64,000 nucleotides of DNA from contig NC_064001.1 of NCBI RefSeq assembly GCF_932276165.1, positions 8,377,501 through 8,441,500 on the forward strand, given 5' to 3'. This document shows, one piece after another, positions 26,101 through 34,691 of this stretch (position 1 is the stretch's first letter; the number at the start of each line of letters is the position of its first letter). The notes below the pieces were generated by a model that was not told the origin of the DNA, ran no database searches, and saw nothing but the letters and a program-made list of their open reading frames with translations. The translations under genes were made by a program, and so were the position numbers. The stretch comes from Plutella xylostella. Taxonomy: Eukaryota; Arthropoda; Insecta; Lepidoptera; Plutellidae.

Positions 26101-26640
26101 CCACTTGATCATGATTAGAAAAAGAAGTTACTGATTCTGTTAAGGCATCAATAAATACATCTAGATTTATCCACGACGGTCTATAAGCCGTACCTATAGC
26201 TATACGGTATCCTTTAACTCGCGTTGAAATCCAGTATTGTTCTACATTAACTGAAGGGTGATTTAGGTAACGCACATTAATATTATTCTTAATATAAAAA
26301 CCAACACCGCCCCCGCGAGAGCGCCCCATGTGTGCGGGGCGGGGTGCATGGCGTAGCCTGTAGCCCGGCACTGAGGGCGCGCACGCCCCCTGTCCCTGGC
26401 CCAGCCACGTCTCATTTATAGCAACTATATCTGCCTGAAAACGATCCATTGCGAAAATAAAGTCATCATGTCCTGTATTTAAAGAACCTGCATTAAATAG
26501 ACCTAATTTTAAGAATTTGTTATTATTCATGGAAAAGAGATCAGGGTGGCATACCTACCCACTTACTAAAGTGTATGCATAATAAACCAGTGCAAATGAC
26601 AAATAAATAAAACAGATTTGTTTTCAAGCTGAAAATGCCC
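23165..26640 (-). mobile_element. CR1/Jockey-like non-LTR retrotransposon (LINE)
   Basis: A - strand LINE with an intact ORF2, a ~490-bp 3' UTR, and a (TAGA)n array (23165-23192) at its 3' end. ORF1 is absent, so the copy is probably 5'-truncated just upstream of ORF2. The 5' boundary between 26531 and ~26690 is not sharply visible. Transposon-motif sequence (CTTACTAGGTTTT on the 3' side, GACCATTTCATAACC on the 5' side) flanks it, which shows that it inserted into the transposon. Confidence 0.8.
23684..26530 (-). CDS. LINE ORF2: endonuclease-reverse transcriptase
   Basis: An uninterrupted 948-residue polyprotein. The N-terminal apurinic-type endonuclease (about residues 8-220) shows LFNAGSL, NETW (residue 39) and GDFN (147-150). 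The central reverse transcriptase has LLDFSRAFDCLD, GVPQGSILGP and the catalytic YADD at residues 664-667. It is followed by the usual thumb and a C-terminal region rich in conserved hydrophobics. Normally it nicks target DNA and primes reverse transcription of its own RNA in the nucleus. The endonuclease motif usually written SDH reads LGH here (around residue 212). Intactness suggests a recent insertion. Family placement (CR1/Jockey group) is by motif style only. Confidence 0.93.
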   Translation of the reverse strand: MNNNKFLKLGLFNAGSLNTGHDDFIFAMDRFQADIVAINETWLGQGQGACAPSVPGYRLRHAPRPAHMGRSRGGGVGFYIKNNINVRYLNHPSVNVEQYWISTRVKGYRIAIGTAYRPSWINLDVFIDALTESVTSFSNHDQVVLLGDFNVNMLDMSTNEAKKINQFIDYLHLKQVVTQPTHYSVGNETLIDLVCTNIKVSDVTVTNITGSLGHAMINVTLAIKKIKPPVKFLTFRPINHINLENFNRDLFALDFEALMCCSTVDLAVNQFNILITSLFDKHAPVRSIRVREGQSLPWVTDSCKLMIDLRNKAHEKFRLTKSDEHKKHYKDLKKLVVTSIANEKRAYFDQFINTQINEPKKLWKNLKNKVLVDPSKSDSLPDSFNDPNKINEHFLDIPGTNDVPVSNLDFFTTHRFGTAVFELNPVSETEIARYIVAITSNATGIDGINRDMILLTLPHTLTAITAIVNRSITEQSVPKCWKSALINPLPKVDPPTSLKDLRPISILPFLSKLVEKAVYTQLIKFIEENNILPSLQSGFRKNRGTITALLDVTDNILAEQDIGNATILSLLDFSRAFDCLDIDLLLAKLTYYGISGHAIDWFNSYLSNRTQSVKLMLNNGTSITSNPLPVSRGVPQGSILGPLLFIIYSTDLTAEIKYCKYHCYADDVQLYASVAPDNLQKVLEGINGDLDNIDNWSKDNALVLNPSKSKYMVLGSTMQVRNIINTNALTINMKGQSIERVHEAKCLGLLLDSGLKFENHIQNIVKNCFFRLKVLYKIRSLLTEKVRITLCETLILSRLNYGDTVYGPCLLERTRRLIQRVQNACCRFCFDVPPRGHITPFLNKASMLNMEARRYLHTCSLVFDVLKFQKPEYLFSKLCFSPFHDRYGTRSFRPILSVPKHVSAAFEGSFRYQATKCWNNIPPPIRLLKNKINFKNKIKLFLLIKQKT

Positions 26641-27552
26641 AGTATATACTATGAAAAGGACAAAATATATGGTTTTCTCACCCTAAAACCGCCCTCACTG
26701 ACCATTTCATAACCTAGTAAGGGCCATTATTGTGTCATTTAAGACAAGTTAAGTATATTGAAATTGCAATAATTGCGTAATAATTTCATTTTTTATATGT
26801 TTGAGATCCTTCACATATTATAAATCCAATTTTGCAGCACTTTTACACGACGGCACTATAAGTAATAGCTGAAATACTGGCATATTTTTATGTTTGTTTT
26901 TTTGTTTTATGTAAATGAATTAAATAGCCATATTCAGAAGGCTCTAACATGAAAATCATTCAATTAGACAATATTTCCTAAATTTCTATCTAAAAATCAG
27001 TTTTATAACTTGTTTTTTTTTTGTTTATGCAAAATAGGGCTAGTAGAAAGGTTCTAACGAGAAAGGTCTCTATAGCTTTTATAAAGAAGACAAAATTTAC
27101 TTATGTTCTACTTTTAATTCAACTCTCTAGGTTTCATTGGTGCAAAGATACAGGTTCTGAAATGTCTGATATTTTGTTCGAAAAAAGTGTTAGTAATAAT
27201 GTATGCCATTTGTGACTTACTAAAATTAACGGACGAAAATTGTCCTTTGCTGACCATTTCAAAACCTAGTAAGCGCCATTGACCATTTAAAAACCTAGTA
27301 AGTCATTTTCACTTACTGTGTTTTAAAATGGTTGGTGGCTCTTACTATGTTTTGAAATGGTTTTCGTGGCATTTTTGATTTCGCAGGGTGGAGTTACTAG
27401 GTTTTTAGAAATTTTATTTTCGTTTCTAAGCGGTTTTTTGATATTCTGACAATGCAGTTTTGTGCGGAATCGCCTAAAATAATGTATAAATCAAAGACCC
27501 GTTTTTTTTTAAAGTTGGCGGTTACTGTGTTTTGAAATGGGACAGCCGTGTT

Positions 27553-28009
27553 AGGTAAGTTGTATCTACTGTAGCAGTATTGCATTTATGAGTGCAAATA
27601 AATGTACTACGGCAAAAAATGGCAGCTCCAATTTTTCAATGTTTTTTACTGAATATTTTACGAAGTTACTCCAATAAGGCATAAATTTGTAAAGAAAAAA
27701 GTTTATATTATTGGAGAAACAGATGGCGTTGTCAATGTTGTACTAAACTGTCAAACCCTCAGAACATAGGTTTTGTCAGCTCACATCTTATTTCCACAGA
27801 GGAAATTCTTTATCTGCTCTTATGTGTTTTGTTCAGCAACGACGCTTGAAAAATTAACATTCTGAATTTGTAAATTAGACTAAATAGAAGTACTATTAAA
27901 AGTAATGAGTTCTTATTCTGAGTTTAATACTTCAACCTCTTTGCTCTCTGTGTGCAATATTTGACAGTTCTGTACACTATGTTGTCAGGACATATCTATC
28001 AGCTTGTAC
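27553..28009. other. gene-free spacer
   Basis: No supported gene. The region abuts the hAT-like MITE at 28010. Confidence 0.4.
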
Positions 28010-28136
28010 CAAGGACTTTGTATATATATATAGAAACGTTGATTGCCAAATTGAATCTTATTACAACAGCTTACGACGTGTTTTAGTAATTAAAATTTTG
28101 GCAGTACTCAGTCCTGTTATATATACAAAGTCCTTG
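28010..28136. mobile_element. hAT-like MITE with 8-bp target duplication
   Basis: The ends CAAGGACTTTGTATATATA and TATATATACAAAGTCCTTG are inverted repeats of about 19 bp. The 8-bp direct repeat GCTTGTAC flanks the element exactly (28002-28009 and 28137-28144). CA-start termini plus an 8-bp duplication are hAT features. 127 bp, non-coding. Confidence 0.85.
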
Positions 28137-28144
28137 GCTTGTAC

Positions 28145-29238
28145 AAAAACTCAACTGACAGCCGTCAAGGAAAACGGCTCATTTATTATTCACTGTCACT
28201 GGAACTTTTTCATTGCTCGCCAGTAGGTATTCTGCTGGACCAGTCAAGAATTGCCCGACTAGACAGTACGAGGCCCGAGGTTCCGCTTACGGATTATGAT
28301 CCGATTTTCATCGCGGGGCTTTTTGTGGAGCCACTTTTTGCACGAAATATTGTTGATGAGATTACAGATGCCGTCAGAAGTGCCACTTCCACTATGAGCC
28401 CTTTGTATCGGAGCATTTGGGAGAGATGTACAGATTTAATAACCTATTAAATTAAATGTATGATACTTAAATTAAAATGAATGTTTTCTTGTTTTACTAA
28501 CCTTGATGTAAGGTATTGTAGGATAAAAGATGCTACACGGTTCCCTTTACCTACGTTGATATACTTGTACATAATACATACATGTCCTACCAACCAAATT
28601 GACACTAAATCTACGTAATATAATAAGGATTTTGCTGTCGCGTAATCCTGCCCTACATTCGTGTTTAAGAGATTGTAGTTTTTGTACTACTTAGTTATTA
28701 ATCTGTGGTTTAGGAAGAATATGGCAGCTGCTTCCTATTTTCTAGCTCTTGTAAGTAACGATAGTAACTATCTACAATAATACTCACAATGATACTTACT
28801 AATCCGAGACTTTTTGATAAGAGTTAATAAATTTTACATTACTTATAGAATCCATCTTAATCATTAGCTTAGGAAACCAATTCTGGTAATATTTCTCAAC
28901 TGTGAGCATTAGGTACGTTCAAAGACGCAGAATACTTGATAACCTACAGTGACCTGTGAGGCCCGCTCTTACAGCGGTCTTATCAGAATGAAAATAGGTT
29001 ATGTATTATTGTCTGTCTTTTAATGCGAAGTAAGACATGTGTGTCTTAATTGGATGCTCAAGATTATAATGCTTATGCCCTTCAAATAGCATAATTTATG
29101 ATTCAGTTATGTATAACTGTAGCTGTTAATACTATCCTGACTGTATGACTGAACCTATTTCGATAGATTTATGGTTTAATCAAAAACACGAGTCACCACT
29201 AAACTCAAATAAAATTAGTACACATGCGAAACGAATGA
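28145..29238. other. gene-free spacer
   Basis: An open frame to 28450 has no recognisable domain and only a late AUG, so it is not called. The rest is AT-rich spacer. Confidence 0.4.
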
Positions 29239-29251
29239 CAAATCTGAAATA

Positions 29252-29523
29252 AAAAAAAAAAAAAAAAAAAAACACGCACTCACGCCTTGTACTAATGTAC
29301 TCCCTTGCGGGGTAGGCAGAGGTGCATTGCTGCACCCACTTTTCGCCAGAGTGTTTTGTTAGTCCCAATGTAATAGGGGGCGGGCCTATTGCCATTTTAC
29401 GGGCACATCCAAGACCCGAGAACAAATATCTGTTTTTAAACAAATATCTGCCCCAGCCGGGAATCGAACCCGGGACCATCGGCTCAGTAGTCAGGGTCAC
29501 TAACCACTACGCCATTCGGTCGT
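29252..29523 (-). mobile_element. tRNA-derived SINE, copy 2
   Basis: The - strand head has A box TGGCGTAGTGGTTAG and an intact B box GGTTCGATTCCC. The body matches the copy at 879-1142. The tail is a run of about 22 T on the - strand. A 13-bp duplication CAAATCTGAAATA flanks it at 29239-29251 and 29524-29536. The long homopolymer and intact boxes indicate a younger insertion than copy 1. Confidence 0.92.
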
Positions 29524-29536
29524 CAAATCTGAAATA

Positions 29537-30061
29537 GTTACTTATAAATATTGCTCTCAGAAAATATAAGTGAGTGCTATTTTCAAATAAAATGAATACT
29601 TAAAAATGAGTTGTGGTTACCCCTAACAACTCAATTTAACTCCAGCCAATTGATTGAATCGGCCACTGCAGTGTCCTGAATTATCCAGACACAAATTCCT
29701 AGGATCAAAAAGAAAGGACACAAACTCCTTTGAGTGATTTACGGTTGACAACGGACCTCGTTTGTTTTTTAATTGTTTTTTTTTAACTCTTTATGTCTGT
29801 TTATTCTCGTATCGATCTTGCTGCAAATTGTGATTCGAGTTGATTGATTTATTCAGTGATTTGTGGCAGTTAGCAAGAGTTCCTTTGTTGTGTCTGACAG
29901 GCTGCTTTGTAAGTGAATTTCAGATAATGTGTGAAATAAATAGACTTCTGTTTCAGCACTTGTAGTGTTATAATATACATATTATTGTTTAAATTATAAG
30001 TAATTGGGATATTTAAAAAATAATTAATATACTCTACTTTGTTTCCGTTTTACCACAGGTT
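29537..30061. other. gene-free spacer
   Basis: AT-rich spacer without supported features. Confidence 0.4.
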
Positions 30062-30130
30062 TTACCAAGGTTGCCTGAGAGATGGCCCTTAGCGACAAGG
30101 CCGCCTATTATAAATTGTTTCTAGTGCGTA
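30062..30130 (+). repeat. 'AGCGATAAGGCCGCC' dispersed repeat fragment
   Basis: GGTTGCCTGAGAGATGGCCC followed by GACAAGGCCGCCTATT and GTTTCTAGTGCGTAAG. It is the same block, in the opposite orientation, as the two fragments at 15996-16200. Probably a LINE 3' UTR relic. Confidence 0.5.
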
Positions 30131-30199
30131 AGTAAGTTATTTTTTGTAAGTCTAACTTTTGTGGTGATTCGTAAAGTTCTCGATTACCTTATAAATGTT

Positions 30200-32522
30200 A
30201 TTTTCAGCTTAAACCAACAACCCCGGACCAGGACTCAAACCCAACATCCAACACTACCCACACACCTTTTACCACCTTTCTCAGCTTCCTATTTACACCC
30301 ACACACGCACATTCACACTCACACAGACAAAGGCTGTCGCGTGTAGGTGTGTTGCGGGGGGCGGGGCGACCTCTCACCCGCCCTGCCCCCTCCACCCCGC
30401 CTCACCTCGGGGGTGGCGGGTGTTGGGAAACAGCTGTTTTAAAAATAACTGTTTAGGGTAAACGTGCTGTTTTAGCGTACGCTTAGGAATTAGGGTGGGA
30501 AAGGTAATGAGTGATTTGCGGCTGCCTGGTAGCCCGGTAGGTCCTGTTGTGGTTTTTTAACTTTTTGAAATTTAGGATTGGTACGACTACAAACATAACT
30601 TTATAGGTAAGAGTAAGTATCTTTATTTAACTGAAGCTTGAATGCATTTCATTGCAATTTATTCCACGACACGTACGCTGATTCATTGTTTACAAAGTCT
30701 CTTTAACATTTTATTAATAAAATGTGAATGCAAAGTACAAAACAATTGTAAAAATCCTACTTTAAAATCCAACGAAAAACCTTTATCAAAATTTCCATCT
30801 GAAAATCCGAATATTCCGCAACCGTTATGCTTTTACCCCATCCCTAGCCGGTTCGCCCGGATCGCCACCTCCGCCCCACCTCGCCCGGGCGGGGTTGTCC
30901 GGGTCGGCCCCGTTGCCCGGGTTGCCCGGGCCAGCCCGCAGATGGGATACTCTGAGACGTCTACTGAGAACTTAAGGGTAAGCTCCAAGTTTAGATTACG
31001 GTGCCCAAAAGTAAGGACTTAACTTGTAGGTAGTCGGGACTGAGTTATTACTTAGTGTTTGTTAGTTCGTGCGGAGAAGGATTAGCTTTGTCTCGGTTAA
31101 TAATTCAGTTCTGGATTAAAATTATGGTTTATAGGGTTGGCTTGAATTAAAAATGATCTTTTTATATTATTACATTGTAAGAACGGAAGTTTCAATGGTG
31201 ATTTCGAAACCACAGTTGAACACTTAAGAAAAATATAGATAGTTAGATACATTAATTGCTATTTGAACAAAACTTACCTTACCTTAATTATTAATTGCCT
31301 ATATAAATGAACTTCATGTATATTCAATTATAATAAGGTTTGTACCCAAGTATTTCTATTCAAACCAAAATGCCGATGCCTGACCACAGCAGCGCAACTC
31401 GAATCATAATTCCCAATACCGAATCAATTCGGCGACAGCAACAACAGTCAGCGAGCGTAACGCAAACTCCAGTGGTTCTAAAACGTGCGCGGGCGCAGGT
31501 TGCCGCCCCCGCGCCACGCCCCCCGCCCACTGCAGATCTACAGATCTAGATCGATCGCGATCTACGCACGCGCGCCACGCTAATGATTATGCGTAAAAAT
31601 CAGTTGTTTTCTTATTGGTGTTTTTTAGCGCCGATTCTTATAAGCAGATTTTTTTGCTGTTGGGTTTGTGACAGGTGTGAGGTCATCAAATTTGTGTGCA
31701 GAAAAAGGTGTAGGTGTAGAAAGATGTGAAAGGAATTAAAAAAAGCATTTTTTCCTATTTTTTTAATTCTGAAAATGTGTGACTATTTAAGTAGGACAAC
31801 ACAACGCACTATTGAAAGCTAAATAAAAGAGCTGATATTTAAATTTTAAATAGACTTTCAACGTAACTACAAAGTAAATATCTTTGGTTAGTTAGTACAT
31901 AGTGTTGTATTCTACAGCAAGTTATCTGCGTCTGCTACGTAGAGAAAATATGGAGGCAGCGAAAATTGATAAAACGAAGACTTTCAGAGTAGCGTCCGCA
32001 AAAATGGCACACCAAAAATCAGCATGAATATAGTAATTTCATGTTCTACGTTGTAAACAAGATCTATAAAAACTTATAAAATTACTTATTATTTAAAAAA
32101 GGTTTATTTTTACTTAATGCCAATTAAAACCGTGGGCATTTAAAGATTTATCAAAATCGATTAAGTATTATATTTGAAAGTGCATACAAAAGTTGACCAA
32201 AGCTTAGCCCAAACATTAAAAGCACACAAAAATCCAATCGCAATTCAACCCGAACCTAACTCCGTCCGAACGAAAACAAAAGACAGCGCTCCAATTTCCC
32301 GACGCTACTTGTCTGAAAGATTTCCCGGCGGGGGGCGCGGGGCGCGGGGCGCGGTGGGGGCAGGGCCTTCGCCCCCTTCGTGAACCGGCGTGCCACCGGG
32401 CCAATGGCGGCGCGCGGGCCACGACCCAGCGCTCAGTCGCGCCGCAATCGCGACCCCTGACACACGCGAGCCCGGCTCGTGACCTAGTGAAGTGAACCGG
32501 CGCAATCACGCACGGAGCGTTA
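30200..32522 (+). promoter_or_regulatory. CpG-dense svp 5' region
   Basis: Four GC/CpG-rich islands (about 30280-30440, 30840-30945, 31485-31580 and 32320-32760) stand out from AT-rich surroundings immediately 5' of the svp zinc-finger exon. I infer promoter and 5' exon sequence. An Inr-like TCAGT lies at 32433-32437. An 18-codon upstream frame starts at the AUG at 32404 and stops at 32460. Candidate N-terminal coding exons are at 30942-30977 (good donor after AAGG) and 31370-31549 (good AUG context). None of these can be confirmed without transcripts. Confidence 0.5.
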
Positions 32523-32588
32523 GTGTACGGCGGGGTCGGTGGCCCCGGGCTGTGTCCGCCGCGGGGCCCCGACCTCCCGCCGCTGGAG

Positions 32589-32760
32589 CTGGGCTTCCGC
32601 TCGTCGTGGCGCGAGGACGAGCTGCTGCCGTCCACGCCGGCGAGCCAGGCCGCGTCCACGCAGAGCGGCTCCTCGGCCACCGACAAGGGGCAGAACGTGG
32701 AGTGCGTCGTCTGCGGGGACAAGTCCTCGGGCAAGCACTACGGCCAGTTCACGTGCGAAG
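32589..32760 (+). CDS. seven-up (COUP-TF nuclear receptor), 5' coding exon
   Basis: Encodes the end of the N-terminal A/B region and the first zinc finger of svp, an orphan nuclear receptor and sequence-specific transcription factor. The finger begins VECVVCGDKSSGKHYGQFTC and ends in the P-box CEG, with its last glycine codon split by the donor GAAG|GTGAGT at 32760/32761. Upstream, SSWREDE resembles the SSWRDP start of vertebrate COUP-TFs. The frame is open back to a TGA at 32493-32495 with no AUG. I therefore place the exon start at the in-phase acceptor after CTGGAG (32588), but the true edge could be anywhere from 32496 to ~32600. A non-AUG start is the alternative. Confidence 0.9.
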
Positions 32761-34458
32761 GTGAGTCCACGGCAAGAGTGTGTGCGGAAGTGTTGAGGGG
32801 TTTGGGAGCCGCCCCCGTAGGGAAGTGCGTGGTATTGGGTTTTTTGAAGCAGTGGTTCTCAAGTTGGAATGTACTTGGGGTTTTCATAAACGTGTTCTTT
32901 GTTTTTGTTTGCCGCAAAAAAATATCACGCTAAAAATAAGTACTTACCTTCTACTCGTTAAATAAGTAGGTCAACTTAAAAATAGTAGTAAAAAATGTGT
33001 TACGATTACTATGTATCAAATAGAAATAACCCAGTAATCTTTGGCTATAAAATAAATCATCAGATGTATAAACTCCAATTATCATTACCTAAACCAAAAC
33101 TCAATGTTTAATCCAAAGTGATAAATGATTCGTGATCGTGCAATAATTACAACTGCTCGTTAACTGTGTAGGTACGTAGCTCTACCTACTACACATTTAT
33201 GCTAAAATGACTTACTGACTTAAATACATTTGTAATGTTATATGAATGTTTTACATTGTCATCATTAAAATCTCTATTATGCGTAAATGTTTTTCAAATC
33301 ATTACTAACCAGTTTTAAAAAAACTTTTGGTGTCAAAAAAAGCTACCCCTTAATTAAATCAACAAAGCTGACCTCATAACTCTAAATTAGTAAATTCATA
33401 ATGAAGTTTTCTAATCAGAATGCAATAAAAGGAGCGAGTTTTCCCAACCTCTCTGCTGCTACAGATAAGGGGTTCCATACACTTTTATGCAAATCAGTGA
33501 AATTAGGATTGTACGGTGAGATGATAAATCCTCGATGGTGTAGGGGAAAATAATTAGCGCCATGGAAGAAGAAAGTAATTTATAAGCAGATTAAAATCAT
33601 CACAGTGTCAGTGTTTTGCCTTGGGGCAAGCTTCCGTATTGTTTCATTATTATGATTCTTTATTGAATTAACAAGACTTGTTATTATAAGTGATTAAAAA
33701 AATAAGGCTTAGGTCAGTACTTTTCCTCTGATTACTATCATAGATAGTTAAATTCGATTTTATACAAAATAAGAAAAACATTTTTTTACAAAAAATATTT
33801 ACCCTACCTAGCATTGCATTCTTCACATCTTAGGTTACATCTAATTGAGTTAATAACGCGGCAGCCACATGCCGTGTCACCAAATAATTAAATCGCCTGG
33901 GATGCAGCGATGGCGATAAGATTGTTGGGCCGAGGAAAGTCGCTGCTTGGGAACCTCTGCAAATTGCACCTAATGAATCCAGTGATTGCTGGCGGCGAGT
34001 GATTATCGTGGACGTTTCTGTGTAATCGGATAATTGTGTTTGTTAGTTTTGAGGAACTGACGCGACACGTTGGAAAGTCTGTGATGCTGTTAGAGTAGAG
34101 CCATAAACCCATAAAAAATATATAAGTACGAAACTTAACAAAAGTGTAGTAGTCCGCTTTAAAAAATATAATACATAGGTCAATAATTTGATCAAAGTTA
34201 GGTTTTGATTTTATACTAGCCTATTATTATAGGAACTTACCATGATCTATTGCGTTATGCGTATGAAATATGAATGACCAATCCATGACATACGAAACTC
34301 CATCATTTCTTATTTCGCGTGCTCGTAAATGGTTTGAAATGGGATCCGGTCTTGAACCATCGTTGTATCTTAATTTTAAAACTCTTGACCAAAAATTTCC
34401 TGACATAATAAGCCCTGCGTGCGGTATGAGAATTGTACTTTTATTGCTGCCGGTTTCA

Positions 34459-34501
34459 TCCTTACTAGTCCTTACTAATATTATAAATGCGAAAGTAACT
34501 G

Positions 34502-34540
<39 letters not shown>

Positions 34541-34691
34541 TACTCTTTCACGCCAAAACTACTGAACGGATTTGAATGAAATTTGGTATACATATGGTCT
34601 AGACCCTAGGAAAGAACATAGGCTACTTTTTATCCCGGAATTCCCACGGGAAAACTTTTTAAGGCGAAGCGAAGCGCGCGGGAACAGCTAG
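34459..34691 (+). mobile_element. Non-autonomous Helitron
   Basis: Begins TCCTTACTAG/TCCTTACTAATATTATAAATG, continues with (TCTG)n and TTACTCTTTCACGCCAAAAC, and ends with a GC hairpin region (GGCGAAGCGAAGCGCGCGGG) followed by CTAG at 34688-34691. The base before is A and the base after is T, the expected A|T Helitron insertion point. This matches the very abundant lepidopteran Helitron type. The (TCTG)n stretch is a length-variable microsatellite. Confidence 0.85.

Larger units (their letters stand above)
22933..27548. mobile_element. DNA transposon of iterated motif, interrupted by a LINE
   Basis: Termini are 28-bp inverted repeats (22933-22960 and 27521-27548), starting CGGCTGTCCCATTT with one mismatch between ends. 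TGTT flanks both sides (22929-22932, 27549-27552), a possible 4-bp target duplication. Inside, a ~25-bp motif (ACCATTTCAAAACCTAGTAA) recurs in both orientations around 23150, 26699, 27255, 27281, 27314, 27343 and 27397, and the terminal repeats are variants of it. There is no transposase frame, so the element is non-autonomous. A LINE occupies about 23165-26640. Superfamily not recognised. Confidence 0.65.

Noticed and set aside
28139..28450. 103-codon open frame on the + strand with protein-like C-terminal half
   Set aside because: It begins inside the target duplication of a MITE, has no early AUG and no recognised domain. It could be a fragment of something, but I cannot support it.
30642..31022. 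126-codon open frame on the + strand
   Set aside because: Its end is simply translated CpG island; no domain. Only the short segment 30942-30977 is kept as a splice candidate.
32216..32734. 172-codon open frame on the - strand over the svp exon
   Set aside because: It is the GC-rich antisense shadow of the svp exon, which has an unmistakable zinc finger on the + strand.
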